Source of the DNA: Tieghemiomyces parasiticus
Lineage: Eukaryota > Kickxellomycota > Dimargaritomycetes > Dimargaritales > Dimargaritaceae
Direction: 5' to 3'
DNA: 41,963 bases
Assembly (NCBI GenBank): GCA_027575765.1
Contig: JANBPT010000356.1
Coordinates: 1 to 41,963 of the forward strand
In this document: positions 1 through 12,249 of the stretch, in pieces
Numbering within the stretch: the first letter of the stretch is position 1
Layout: each line of letters begins with the position of its first letter
Translations under genes and position numbers: made by a program
The notes under the pieces: generated by a model
What the model was told of the DNA's origin: nothing
The model's database searches: none
What the model saw: only the letters and a program-made list of their open reading frames with translations

Positions 1-1529
1 CCCTGGTCGGCCTACCGGATGCAACCTATGCGCACGCGGGTGCCATGGCCCAGGTGCAGCTGGCAGTCAGGGGCTTTGGGCGAGGGGCGGAGGGCGATAC
101 CAGTCCACGCCAGGCGCGGAGACCAACCCAAAAGGATATTCACTCCGGCGGCGGCGGCCCCCGAAGGAAGCGCAAAATGGTGGCAATAGTCAAAGCGTTG
201 GGGCGGGAAAAGCAGGACCAGGCGGCTAAATCGGGCCACTTTCGGCTTTATATGGCAAGCCAATCTTTCAATATCTGGAATTGCCCACCTTAATCCCTAA
301 AACATTGCCTTTTAAAGAAAGTAAACAAATTCTAATCGACTGTCCCGCCGTGCTCTACGAGTATAATGGCGGCGGGTGGGGGTTAGGCTGGGACAAGTCT
401 GGTTCCGACCCATCCTGACAGCGGCGGGGGGCATTTCCTTTTCCACGTGGGAAATCCGTCGCCAACCCAAGCCCTGCTTGGCCAGCTGCGCGTCTCCACG
501 TTCGATGAAAATTGCCTCGGCCCGAATTCAGGTGCTGGGAGCCTGTGAAGCCTGCGTACGCTCCCGAGAACAATGGGGCGGGGGGGGGAGGAACCTCCCT
601 TGCCAAGGGTCGAGGTCAAGTCGGCGTTTCTTACAGTCGGGTTGACAGGCACTGGAGCTAATCGCACGTGGCCTATCAGCAGCCACTCCCTTCCGTTGAC
701 GGCGCTTGCGTTGAAGCCAGATCGGCATTCCAAGGGTTCTGTCTTTTTCCCGGCCTTATTAGACTTCAACAGAGGTCTCTGTACATGGCTGCTGTGGAAT
801 GTGGTACATCCACCAGGGGGCCCGCTCCTTTCATATGCCTTATCCCTGTGGCAAACCGGAAGCAGTCCGGCTGTCTGGCCGGCCGAAACGTGACTGTTCA
901 AACGAAGGCTGTAGTGATATTAGCTGACAATGGGCGAACCCATCAAACAAGGGTCCAGGTGCGGGGTATCAATTTAGTAACACGCAGTACGCATATGCCA
1001 GCCTCCCCGTCCCCACCAAGTGGCTAAGTATGCCGGAGGCGAAGACGTAAAGGATTGCCACACCTCTAATTTCACCCCCCAACGGCAGTGACACTGTGGA
1101 GTTGGGAGTATCGCGGTGGGACTACCGCCCCCTCCTTGCAGGACCTGTCCTGAATAGGGAAGCTGCAATCGCGACGGGCAGTCCCTATTTCATCATCTTA
1201 TTACCTAATATAAGGTGCAAAGCAGTTTAAGGAGACATGCGGCTCGCAAAGGAGGCACATTTGGAGGCAGTCCTCACTTTAATATGAAGTACATGGGCCC
1301 AGCGTTCCGTTTCTCACTGGGGTGATGTGAAGGTAGTTCCGCTTCCGATATATCAACTCGGATCGATGCTTGGACGCAGTCAGGCAGGCGTCCGTGTATC
1401 CAATCGAGGCCGCACCTCCAACACCATGATAACAGGTAGTGTATGTGTGTGTGTGTGCGTGTGTATGGGGGAGCGCATCACATATCTTAATGCTAACTCT
1501 CCTATCCTCCAGTCTATTCCCGATTCGCT
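1..1529. other. No recognisable gene
   Basis: Both strands carry only short or low-quality open frames with no family I recognise. The longest is a 172-residue frame on the minus strand at 383-901. It has no domain, no splice partner and overlaps other equally long frames. The only structured element is a GT-type microsatellite near 1440. This is the 3' flank of APC2, whose stop codon is at 1530-1532. Confidence 0.6.
1437..1468. repeat. GT dinucleotide microsatellite
   Basis: An imperfect run of GT repeats interrupted by ta and cg lies about 60 bp beyond the APC2 stop codon. It is simple-sequence DNA with no further structure visible. Confidence 0.85.
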
Positions 1530-4500
1530 TCACTTGAGGCGGTACATCCCACCCGACAGCTCCAACTTGTCCTCCTTGACCATCAGTGCCAAAAAGTCTT
1601 TGAGTTCGGCCTCAGTCCGACTGTAGGAGGCCGGTTCCTGAACGAACATCTGCAGCATCGACTGAATTCGATCCAAGGGAAGGGCCCCCAAGTTGGTGAG
1701 CATGCCCACGACGAACGACCAGTAGATTCGCATCTCTTCGGCTTTCCGGTCCTGCTCGGACTCCATACCCGAGTCGTTTCCGGCGGCCTGGGTTCCAGCG
1801 GGGTCATCGTCGCTGTCGCTCTCGTCGCTATCACTGCCATTATCGCCCGAGGTATCAGTGTCTTCGTCTCGTGGCCGCCGCCGACCGGTGGATCGCGCCT
1901 TGGGAGCTGATTCCAAGGTGCGGTATCGATCGGGTTCGGTTGCCTCAATTACGCCCGCCGAGACCCAGAAGGCCAATGGAGGGTGCAGCTGGTCAGCAGG
2001 GATGTCGGTACAGTCGGCTAGTTCCCCTGTTGTCCACTCGCCCCGTTCGGAAAAATGGTGCAGGAGAGTGGCCTGCAGCGGCGTCACCGTGAGGGTAAGC
2101 TGCCGGTCCGCCTGCGTCACAGTTACATCGATGGTCCCCATCTGGGTGTGCCAATGGAGTGATCGCGCCGGCTTGAATTGCGTGTAGAGGGCTTCGAATT
2201 GGGATCGGCGGGCGGCGAGAGGGGCTGGCAGTTTTAGGTTACTCGGGCGCAGGGTGGGCCAAAAGAGGTGCGAGATGATCCGGCAGTTGAGGTTGGTCTG
2301 CAGATGGTGGCGTGGGTACCAATAGATATCACGGATTAGAGGGTACATGTGAAAGTGGGTTATCAGTAGATGGCTCGGGTATCAGGGCTTGAACCAACCA
2401 CCCAGCTAGGGCGGCTTCCGCGCGATGAAAACGGTCGATCGGGATCGAAATCGAGTAGTTGCATATGTCGCACTGCTTACCGGTTCCGCGCTCTGCGTGG
2501 TGCGCTCCCGCTCCTGGACGAACTGATTAATGCGTTTCGAGTCGGCTACGTCCTTAACCATGATTTCGCAAGCGGCCAGGTTGGCCTCGCCGAACCGCAA
2601 TTTAACCATCTCGAGGTTCTTGATCTGTCCAAAGCACGCAGTAGAGTCCAGGGTGAAAGGAGGGGTGGGGGGTAGGGCAAGGTGAGACGTCATAGAGGAG
2701 TCCAACCAGGCCAAGTTATTATAAGCGACCGTAGAAATAGCAGGGAAGGGTGGCGGTGCCTCCCGCCTGTACTTCGGGCAAGGATCCGGTGGCTTACCGA
2801 GCTAGTCAAATCGTCACCCTCATGGTCTAGGAGCTTCCAAGCAAGAAGACGCTGGTACTCCCTGACGAAGGCCTCACGGGTATCGTAGATGGAAATGAGC
2901 ATCCCAATGATATCAGCCTTACGCTGGCGGGCGGTTTTCGGGATCGTGAGGGCGTCCATAGGCTCGGGTTCCCAATCATCCCGGTCAAAGTCATTATCCT
3001 CATCGTCGGAGCCGGCCGCGTCCAGCACCGTGGCCAGGTCTGCCTCGTCAAAGAGTCCGTCCTCATCACCGACCAGGTTAGCAATGATGCATCGAATAGC
3101 GTCCTCACGTGTGCTATTGAAAAATAAATAAATAAGAAAATGGCGGTCGGGTCGGACTGGTCGAGGTAATGGTTAGCAACGCAAGCCCGGGGAGGCGACC
3201 CAGTGATACAAGGCACGTCCCTACGCCCCACCTTTCTCTCTGCATTCCGTCGATGAGCCCTGGCAAACTTATTTACCACAACTTACCGTAGGTAGGTTCG
3301 GATGGGGGCCGTTACATACTGAGCCATGACACCGGTCGGATCAAGGGCGCGCAAACACTTCATGCAGGACACATACTGCGCGAGAATCACGGGCGTGTTG
3401 ACACCCTGGTGGAGTAACCGACGAACGACATCCGTGCGCAGCGCCGCGGCGGCCGCCATCTTGCCACCTACGGCCGCAAAGCAGGTACGCAAGTCGTCCA
3501 GAGCTGGGCGGGAGTCGGGGTAGTCGATAATAATGTCAAAGAGAGCGGCCACACGGGCGTCCCGGTAGGCCGTATGGAGGTGTTCTAGTAGCTGGGCATG
3601 CCACGGCGAGGTTGGGGAACAGACGGTATTGGTGGTGGAGCTGAAGGTCGGGGGTATGCCGGCCACGAGGGTGAGCCAGGGGACCAGTAGCCGCTCGGTG
3701 GTCCAAACCGCCAGACCACCAAGGAGTTGTGGAGTGTCGTAGACAGAGTCGGTACGGTCACGGATCTCGCCGTCGAGGATGCGGAGAGCTAGCGCATAGA
3801 GTGGGCGGTGGATAAACCGCTGGAGGCCTGTACGCCGTAAGGGCCGGGCCGCCATTATTAACTGACCCAAAAGGTCGACCCGGTCGGTGTAATCCAGATT
3901 AATGATCCAATCAGCCACATTTCTATGGAGACGAAGCCACGGTGGGCAGGCCAGGCCAAGGTTGGAGTCTTCCGAGGCGGTGTCCATGGTGCCTTCGGGC
4001 TCACCTGTCCAACCCGTGCCGCGAATAATCTCGTGCAGTTGGCAGCGGGGAATGTCAGTACCCTCGGGGATAGAAAATAGGTCCGCAACAAGTTTGGTGG
4101 CCGGTAGGCCAGTCTTGACCATAGTTTGTAGGAGGAGAAACCCGCTGGTAAGGTACAGCTCAGCCATGGCCTGAAAATTGGCGGGAAGTAAGGCGAAGAG
4201 CCGGGCTTCGAAAGATATTTGATCGCACATGGCAGATACGGCCCTGGGGTTCACGTACGTCTGGCGGAGTTGGTCGACTCGCTCGATAAAGGTGGCTACG
4301 GCGGCGAGGGCTCCCCGGGCATCGGTGACCTGGGCCGTCCCCGTTGAATAGGCGATGGGTGGGTGGGAGGAGGAGGAGGAGTAAGAGGGCGAGTGAGACG
4401 GTCGTTGCGAACTAACGGCATGGATTCCGTGCATCGGGCTGGACGAAGTGAGTCTGGGTCGGATTCGATAGTCACTTACGGTACGCACGTCGGCGAACGA

Positions 4501-4566
4501 CGCCGCTAGCGACGCCACGAGCGCTTGTAGCTGGCCTTCCAATCCGGAATCGGACGCAGAGAGCAT
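1530..4566 (-). CDS. Anaphase-promoting complex subunit 2 (APC2), cullin-type scaffold
   Basis: APC2 is the cullin-like subunit that, with the RING protein APC11, forms the catalytic core of the APC/C ubiquitin ligase driving mitotic exit. Four exons fit: 3287-4566, 2798-3113, 2481-2624 and 1530-2297 (all complement), with donors GTAAGT, GTAAGC and GTAAGC and acceptors AATAG, GACAG and TGCAG. The phases join without a break and give about 835 residues, close to the roughly 820 of animal APC2. Conserved blocks seen are YLRTRED across the first splice, DIIGMLISIYD, EMVKLRFGEANL, ISHLFWP, the cullin-homology strand run, and a C-terminal winged helix (LTNLGALPLDRIQSML... ending GGMYRLK). An acidic/Ser-rich linker lies inside the last exon. 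An upstream in-frame ATG at 4689 would add 41 unconserved residues, so I prefer 4566. A GA-rich run near 4370 encodes a short Ser repeat. Confidence 0.92.
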
Positions 4567-4689
4567 GGCGGCGGAGACGGTAGGGTTATGCACCCGAGAA
4601 GGGTGTGTCGAATGAAAAGATGTATGGATTTTGTTGCGGGGTGGTGAAGACAGACGATGTGGTGGTAGAATGCTGGCGGAATGGGCCAT

Positions 4690-6037
4690 GCGGCGTCCCC
4701 TACATTGGCTGTCTGGTGTTCGGCGGCCTACAGGTCACCACCGAAAGTAGTTTGAGACGTACTCAATTAGAACAAGGCGAGGGTGACCCGTTATGTATTT
4801 TGGTAACAACCTCCAAGACAAATTTCGGCTGGCGAAGTATTCCCAGTCAACGTTACATTAACCAGCGATGAACCGTTCTTTTTAAATTAGTCTAGCACGC
4901 TTAGCTACACAATGGGCGCCACGATCCAGATTACTCGGATATCCGCGACGAAGGCCCGTAAATTCACCCAAACCAAAAGCTCGCAGGCCGTCCTAACCTG
5001 ACCTTTCCCCATATTCCACCCAGTTGGCCATGCTTTCCTATGCCAATTTAAGCTGAGAGGCATTAGGAGGTCATTCGAAGTCCCAGCTCTCTTAGGAGTC
5101 CCTCCGTACGGTTGGGCTACATTACTGGTTCCTAATCACTACAGTCGTAACTATTACCACTTGTGTTAGGGCTGCTTACAGTTCCAGACGAGCGAGTGGC
5201 AATCGAGATAACGTGTCCAGGGAGCCTGGGATGACGAACCCCTCGTCCCTCCTGGCCGTTCTACCACACAGCATCATGAGTTTTATATTTTCTTTTCTCT
5301 CATTTCAAGGCGTCTCCACCACCGCTGAACCCACCGACCTCGCAATCGCAGACACTATTATGTAGCTTTGTGCCTCATTTCTCTCGGTATGTGCCTTTTT
5401 GCTGTAGCTTTACGATAGCAGAAACGGCCGAGTTCGATCTAAAGCACACAGGGACTGGTTGGGGCCTACAAAGCAGCATCGTTGCTTACTCTAGCTAGGC
5501 CGTTCTTTGGAGAGGTAGCGGTGACGTATGCCAATAAGAAAGTGAAAAAAAAGAGCGAGACAGCGAAGCAAGGCCAGCCACTGCATGAGAAGGGGGGAGG
5601 CAGGTAGAGAGTCGCCCGATCCAATTAGATGGAGTGACTCAGCTGGGCCGGAATCTGTCGGGGTGTATTTTGACGGCGTGGATCATATCAGGGACCCGGC
5701 GAATGACACTGCGCTCGACAGGTTAGGGTCCGCTCCACGGTCGCCTATTATCTCACTTTACTCCCTCCATCCACACTAGTTTGTCTCCATTCTGCAACCA
5801 ACGGTGGTTTTGTCGTGCTCGTGGAACGTGGCACAACAAAAGGAAAGAATAATAACCAACCACGGTCAACCTCCCCTCCAACGCTGTAGTGGTAAAACAG
5901 ACGCGACGAGACAGGATCATCGATACCTGCTATGCTCGATTCCTCCCTCTTCGGGCTTGAACCGCCGTTTTTCTATGCGGTAGGGCAGATTTTACTGGCG
6001 GACAAAGAGGGCACTCCTCTGTCTAGGTCACTTTCTC
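4690..6037. other. Intergenic, no gene seen
   Basis: This separates APC2 (minus) from paralogue A (plus), so it should hold both promoters. Only short frames occur, none with a recognisable family. No tRNA box A/B pair was found by eye. The right end leads into the TATA element of gene A. Confidence 0.6.
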
Positions 6038-6045
6038 TATATAAA
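6038..6045 (+). promoter_or_regulatory. TATA box of paralogue A
   Basis: TATATAAA lies 214 bp before the chosen ATG at 6252. It is followed by a pyrimidine-rich leader typical of a fungal transcription start region. The spacing matches that seen before paralogue B (203 bp) and the MINPP-like gene (215 bp). Confidence 0.6.
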
Positions 6046-6251
6046 GACGACAGGATCAGCCCTCCCCAGATCTTTCTTCCCTATCCTTTGCCTATCGTTT
6101 TATCGTTCTCTACGCTATATTGAAATGGTTACATGCCATAAGGATATCCGGCAAGTTCAATTTGACCTGGCCTTACCCTAACGACCCTCCACCTTTTCAC
6201 TGCAACCTTCCATTTTCTCTCTACCGTCAGTGTATCACTGTTCTGCCAATT

Positions 6252-7673
6252 ATGCAGCTATACTTGCACGGCGTATCCGTTGTATTTTTTGCTGCCTTGG
6301 GGCTTTCATCCACCCACGCTGGAGACGATGGATCCAGCTCCAGTGCCGTCTTAGGCGTACGACCCGTTGGACGGCCCACCGTCCGCCTACTATGCGAAGA
6401 AGACCCTCAATTATACGGCCCTTCGATTCCATGTCATAGTGGTTCGGGCCCAACGGCGATAACCGAGGAGTCACTGATCGGGGACCAGCAGGATTCGCTG
6501 CCGAAAAAGCGTAGATGGGCCGCAGAACAAGTAACGTTGAATCCCCCGACCCGGCGACAAAGGTCCAGCAGAAAGAAATCGCCACCGCTAGCCCCGATGT
6601 TGGCGAAAAGCAGGCTCGTGTCTCAGGTAAGTAGATAAGATGTGTGTTCATGACAGGATCACCAGTACAAAGGCATGGTTGAGTCATCGCCTTTCAACCA
6701 GGAACCTCCTAGGCAACGACCAAGGCAACCCCATACAATATACTAATCGTGACTACCTTATTTCGCTACCACTCTTATACGATTAACGTTATAGCATTAC
6801 GATTTATTGGTAGAAGGTAGGGGCAGGGAGCCTGCACCTTCCAGTTACTTGAGCAACTCTTGGTTCATATCTGGCGCTTACGATAAAACCATGAAGAGGC
6901 TGGCAGATTCAATCAAGCAGGATTACGACCTTGTGGACTTCGCCCCGTATTATGGTGACCAGAAGGATTTCCAGCTATGCGTAACCGACCAAGAAACAAT
7001 CCAGAGTACGCACATCTTAGTCAACATGGTACTCAAAAAGAACTGGAGAGTCGCTACTGGCAGATTACTGGAACTCTGGCCGCCGCCACAGAGCGATGCG
7101 GAGCAGAGAAGGTTTTTTACCAACCACCTCCACGAGATAGTCGGTGACGTTATGTGGGCGGCGGTGCTGCACAACCAGTTCGAGGCGGTCGTTATGCTGG
7201 GGCGGTGGTACACCTGGGTGAAGGAAGAATCGATGTCGGATATGGATGTGACCGTCGTGCATACGTGGGCAATGGTCGCCGCCCGTCTCGGCTACCTAGA
7301 AGTGGCGAATCAGTTGTTTAAAGTTCACCCTTGCTCCACACCTAACGGTCCCGCAAACCTATCGGCAATGTTTCCGCAGTTATGTGTCGAGGCCGAGAAC
7401 TACGTCCGGGCGATACTCCATGGTCGCGGTAGCTCAACTGAAAACCACTTGGCCAGTGGTGGCGGTAGTGAAGCTGGGAATGTAAACCCAATTTTGCCAC
7501 CCCATCTCGCCGGTGGGCAGCCGTGGCGGCCAAATCTAAGCGACGAACATCTGAAGATGATAATCAACCTCCCGGAGGAACTGGGCCTGGTGCCGGAAAT
7601 GCTCCAAGGTACCACGGTCATCTCGATGCCTCTTACGATTGATAACGGGCTTAGTGACAATGAGTATGAGTGA
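6252..7673 (+). CDS. Secreted-type protein, ankyrin-like helical family, paralogue A
   Basis: I do not recognise a named family. Exons 6252-6626 and 6795-7673 join in phase 0 (donor CAG|GTAAGT; branch TACTAAT near 6740; acceptor TTATAG) and give 417 residues. Residues 1-23 look like a signal peptide with a hydrophobic core ending near THAG. Residues 24-125 are low-complexity with two basic clusters (PKKRRW at 84-89, RRQRSSRKK at 101-109). The second exon is helical, with hallmark segments VMWAAVLHN (about 245) and TWAMVAARLGYLEVANQLF (about 282) that resemble ankyrin-repeat helices but lack the usual TPLH signature. The tail is short and acidic. Over 60 residues before MWAAV it aligns without gaps to the gene at 10750, and it shares the WRP...TTV block near the C terminus, so the two are paralogues with a conserved intron position. 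An extracellular or effector-like role is inference only. Confidence 0.75.
6627..6794 (+). other. Intron of paralogue A
   Basis: A 168-bp phase-0 intron: GTAAGT donor, TACTAATCGTGAC branch-point-like site, pyrimidine-rich stretch and TAG acceptor. A second phase-compatible AG at 6829-6830 would shorten the protein by 12 residues. Confidence 0.65.
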
Positions 7674-10546
7674 CAATCGATGTGTCCTCCTGATACTATG
7701 CGATACGGATTGCTCAGCTTATCAAGTTGAATCTTGGAAAGTAGCGCTCTACCTACTCACAAAAATAAATCAGAACTAAATAACGGGCCTCGTGGTGATG
7801 CCATATTATCTGGACTGAGATTGACCAATTTTATTCGTAGCGAGAAACCATGATGAGGAGCGACTTGGTCCGCACCATTTCTTAATGGAAAGTCGTTTTG
7901 TTAGCCGAGTCTGAGTCCTCTGACTAGTCGTTTGTACGTGGCAAGCGCCAGTCCCTGCCCTCATCCCCGATCTATTTCTGAAAATATTTTTTTTTTCAAT
8001 ATACCTTCTTTCTCGGTCATTCTTAACCATCATATCAATTATCTTTGTCGTCTCCATAACTGGAATCTGCGCTTTGCAAACCGGTGAACGGGTTCTCCTG
8101 TGGTTTCTCGTGATTACCACGTTGATCTCAGCTCCTCTGCGACCTCGCCATCTCGCCTAAGCTGTCATGAAATGTGCTATAGGAATCGGTTTCCTCTTAC
8201 CCTTCCCCCTGTGGTGATTGCACTCCTCTCATCACACATGTTTGAACTCATTACAGTTGGGGTTGCCAATGGTCCACTTTTAGCACGGAGGATATACATG
8301 AGCATGATGAAGGCTTGGATGTGGAAAGAACCTGTACCACAAAAGGATGGAAAGTCTGAATGATGGGGACCTGATACGTCTCCGATGCCAAGCCTGGAGG
8401 TTTGTCACCGTCACAGCTTTCCTTGTAACTCACAGTGCAATGTAACAGCTGGAAATAGGTCACAGCTTTGACCTTTCCAAGAAGCCTACCCAATGGTGTG
8501 TTGGAGAGGAAGCCCCTCTCTCCAAGAATTCTGACCTGAAACCTGCCAGAGGGGCCAAAGCACAGCCCCATCATGCAGGGAGGCGTCCATTAAAGGACCC
8601 TGGTATCCATCCAACTACGAGAAAGGGGGGTGACCTAAGGGAAAGGGCAAAACCGAAACTATCGAGGTACTCTCTTTAGCCCCATTTTTTTTGACATCAT
8701 ATACCGCCGTGGTCGGAATAACTGCCGCTTCAGGATAGCATCTGTGGTGATTGGGAACCACCACATTAGATTATCCCAGGGTAAAGTCCAAGTCTACTAT
8801 TTCAGAACCATAAATTCTGTGATAGTAGAATAGCCTTTTGGTTATGGTATTAGACTTAGGCCTAATATCAACACAGCATTGTAAACAGCGTAGTCTCGTC
8901 CTATTTATCTACATGATAACGATACAATGTGTTAGTCGAAGTCGTCTATGCCGTTCTCTTCATGATTATATGATTAGCCTTGCATATTTCATCATGTCTC
9001 GCTGTCATTTCGATTTTTTCATACATTGCTTTCGCTAGTATTTTCTTATGATATACCGCATTGTTGCTGTCATTTTATTGGCATCCGTTAGAGTCAAGGT
9101 CGAAAGACATACAATAGCTGTCCGCCGGCCGCCTCAATAAATATTAGACTGCCATATAGCCTTTTCGTTTTTATATCGCATTCTCAACCCCGTAGCCTTA
9201 TACGACACCATAATACTTGACAAAGGAATAAACGGTATGGGAATTCCGGTAGACCAATGATCAATAGAGGAATTAGCGGTAAAGGAATATACGATTGCGA
9301 AATAAAGGGAATGGGGAATTCCCGGTTCCTCTATTGGCAAGGTCGGCACCGTTTGGCCCTTTACATCTTGCAGAGTAGGGTGGAACGGTAGGCGCAATTA
9401 CGGGTGCTACAGGGGTTAGTGACTGAGCAAGTGGGAGTGAATGCAATTGATGTAAATAAAAGAGAAGATGATTGATAAATGAAAGATGATAATTGATGGC
9501 AATAGTGAGTAACCGAATGCAGAGAGTGGACGAGACCGGGAAAATAGAATAAAAGACTTGCATCTACGTACGCCGAGGCGTCTCTCAGACGGTTGTGGTC
9601 CGAGTGGCCTAAGCTTAGTCGGGGGTGATTTTATTAGCCCCTCCCCCACTGGTACCAATGTCCGCAAAACGTTTACACCAGGCCTTAATACAGATAACCA
9701 TGTAACATGAGATAATTTGATAATATAACGTGGTCGACATTGCCCATCCTAGATTAAGATTGAGCTTTCCAATTTATTCCGCAACAGACCTTCCCCTTGG
9801 CCTTGATTCAGCATTCACGTTTTATTTGTACCCCACCATCTCACGTGCACGCCCCATAATCGGTTATAGTAGCACTTGCCGCCCAGTTATCAGTCCATCG
9901 CCTCTCCAAGTAAACCCTTGTTCCGCCCATTTATTCGTTCCGCTGGTGGAATCCCATTTATAGGCACCACAGCTACCGTTGTTTACCAAAGAAAGGCAGA
10001 GCGACTAATACCGCCTGGCCTGTGTTTTCGTAGGCGAGAGCCATCTTTAACCAAGTCGTTACAAAGTTTTGTTCCATTCTCCCTTCTTGTTGATTTTGTG
10101 ACGTTTCACTTTAGATCATCTGCAATGGATCCAGGTGCGGATGGAAGAGGTTTTTTTTAAAAAAAATCTAACATCCACGCCGAGCATTCGAAGCACAGAG
10201 AGAAGAGAAGGGAGGGGGAGCTGAGTGACCATACGCGAAGGTCATAGGGTGGGACAACCTGGTCCCCAATAATTTATCCGTTTTTGCCCGATTAAACCGT
10301 AAACATGGAACGAAGAGAGGGACGAGAGACACAGAATCTCATCTCATTGGTTTTGTGCAGCATGACACAAAGTAAAAGGTGGGAGGTTGTGGTCTGCTAC
10401 AGCAGCCAGGCCGCTAGGGGACGTTGGGGAGTAACCCGGACGCCCCCTGCAACAGCTTTTACCAAACTCATTCTCGTCAAATCCAACCCCCAGTCGGAAT
10501 TCATACATGAACCCCTCGGACCATTGTACTATCGGCCCCAGCTCTT
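7674..10546. other. Gene-poor stretch between paralogues A and B
   Basis: This is a long, fairly AT-rich stretch. A polyadenylation-like AATAAA sits at 7764-7769, about 90 bp after the stop codon of gene A. The remaining frames (for example 8251-8574 on the minus strand, 107 codons) show no domain, no splice context and no resemblance to the flanking family. A T8A8 palindrome lies near 10151. I see no tRNA, transposase or terminal repeats. Confidence 0.55.
7764..7769 (+). terminator. Polyadenylation signal of paralogue A
   Basis: AATAAA lies about 90 bp beyond the stop codon at 7671-7673, in an A-rich context. Confidence 0.4.
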
Positions 10547-10554
10547 TATATAAA
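10547..10554 (+). promoter_or_regulatory. TATA box of paralogue B
   Basis: TATATAAA lies 203 bp upstream of the ATG at 10750. The leader downstream of it, from about 10629, is shared with the inverted copy C near 23820. Confidence 0.6.
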
Positions 10555-10749
10555 TGGGGATAAATCCCCCTGTCCACCTTTTATTGATAACCCTCCACTC
10601 CTTCCCAACCTTAATTCTAGTTTTTCGTGCCAACCAATCTACAGCTCCAACGGTGGCTACGGTCGCTATCCAATCTACACCATCTTATTTAGCCACCCCC
10701 CCTCTTTATCTAGCCTCCAGGCATTATTGCATCCCACTCGGCTTCAAGT

Positions 10750-12249
10750 ATGCGGTCATTCTCTTTCGGTGCGGCTTGCGCTGTTCTACTTGCCCGGGGG
10801 GACCAGTGTGCCCTTGTCACAGGCAGTGAGATGGGCCACACAGCCAACGTGGGCAATGACCCCGCTTACCCGCCCAACTTTCCGCCGAACGGGTTTACCG
10901 CGTTTCTGCTCGACCCCCACCCCCCTTCCCTGGATGGCGTGCCGTCCGCGGAAGCTGACGAAGGGTCGTGGGGTGAATTGGGTGCCATGGCTTCTAACAA
11001 ACGTGGGTTGGCCGATGAGGTCGAATCCAGCCTGCCTTTTCCCAAGCGCCTCCAAGGTGACCAACTTCACCCGATCCGCCCTCTGTTGGACCACGGGCAA
11101 GCTAGCGAACCTGGGCAGGCAGGCTCTGTGTCGGACCATACGCCGGCCAGCGAGCCAGAGCCGGAACCAGAGCCGGCCATTCCTCCACCTCAGCGTAGGC
11201 GGCGCGGAAAACCGCAGCCAGAACCACTGCGCAAGTCGGTCATTTGTAAAGAACATGACGCCCGGGTAAGCTTGTAGGCCACCTATGTCGGAGAATAGCC
11301 GGGGGAAGGGGCTTACCCCTTGCAATAGCGGCCGTTGGCACGGTGGGCCGACCACCCGCCACCGGTGTATGGAATACAATGAACGACGACACTAACGCTT
11401 GCCTTTCAACCCGTCCCCGCCACCTTCATTCGCGCCTTCGTCTAGTGCCGCGAGTTATTTGCACGTGCGAATCACGGAGAAGCACTACCATACGATGTTC
11501 CCTGGCACCGCCTGGCTGTCCCCACCAGCCATCCCCAGGTCAGCAATCAGTTTAGGCCTTCTACCCAGCTGGATGCCTCCAGCTCGAGCTCCGCCCCTGG
11601 GCCTTACGCTGCAGCGGATTACGAGCTGCAAGTATGGAACCTTGAGGACATTGTGAAGAAAGACCCGGCCGTTGACAATATCATGAAGGACAAGTATAAC
11701 GAGGCTTTTTATGAACTTTTGAATCGGGTGTCTTCGCCCGATGATGGGATGGAGCAACTCCAGTTCTTTGAGAGCATCGACCACCAGTCGGTCGATAACG
11801 CGATGTGGGCGGCGGTACTCCACAACAAGCCCCTGGCGGTCGAATTGCTGTGCATGTGGTATCGGTATGTGGCGGATGAGGCGCTAGCCAACCGGGACAC
11901 GACAGCCGGCCAGACGTGGGCCATGGTGGCTGCCCGGCTCGGCTACTTCAATTTGGCCGACCTATTGTTCACGCACTTCCCTTGCGATGCGGTGCGAGGG
12001 AAACCAGTCTCATCCGGAAGGTTCCTAGAGGTCTGTCAGTATGCCGAGCAGTTCGTGGAAATGATACCGGAGGGTAACACAGACGCATCGGCCCCGCCAA
12101 GCACCGGCCTAGTGTGGCGCCCAATCGATGGAGATACCAATTTCAAGTCAATTGCCAATATTCCGCATGCTCTCGAGTTCACACCGGATGCCATCAGACA
12201 AACCACGGTCGTCTGGGGCGTTCGTCAGGTCGGACAACAAGGGCGGTGA
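10750..12249 (+). CDS. Secreted-type protein, ankyrin-like helical family, paralogue B
   Basis: Exon 1 is 10750-11265 (172 codons, donor CGG|GTAAGC). Exon 2 is best taken as 11446-12249, because a ctaac branch site near 11393 and a pyrimidine tract precede the TAG at 11443-11445; phase 0 is kept and 439 residues result. Later phase-0 acceptors (11539, 11551, 11569) are alternatives. The N terminus is signal-peptide-like, but Arg16 interrupts the hydrophobic core. A Pro-rich disordered half follows, with EP repeats (about 135-142) and a basic patch (QRRRRGK, 148-154). Exon 2 carries AMWAAVLHN and TWAMVAARLGYFNLADLLF, matching paralogue A. The frame ends at 12249 in an unconserved GVRQVGQQGR, while a neighbouring frame continues with an acidic tail to 12289, suggesting a frameshift. 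The function is unknown. Confidence 0.75.
11266..11445 (+). other. Intron of paralogue B
   Basis: A 180-bp phase-0 intron at the same structural position as in paralogue A, between the disordered N half and the helical C half. It has a GTAAGC donor, an actaacgc branch-point-like site about 50 bp before the acceptor, and an intervening C/T-rich tract. Confidence 0.55.

Noticed and set aside
383..901. 172-codon frame on the minus strand
   Set aside because: No recognisable domain, overlaps similarly long frames on both strands, and has no splice partner or promoter context. Likely chance in GC-rich DNA.
2370..2410. tRNA B-box-like GGTTCAAGCC on the minus strand
   Set aside because: The T-stem does not pair, no matching A box is placed correctly, and it lies inside an APC2 intron.
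4914..4925. 12-base match gggcgccacgat also at about 15574
   Set aside because: Flanks show no extended similarity; a single short match of this length is plausible by chance in 42 kb.
8251..8574. 107-codon minus-strand frame in the A-B spacer, considered as a transposon remnant
   Set aside because: No reverse transcriptase, integrase or transposase motif, and no terminal repeats or second copy in the window.
9590..9640. tRNA-Ser/Leu-like string ggtccgagtggcc
   Set aside because: No anticodon arm, T-arm or acceptor pairing could be found downstream.
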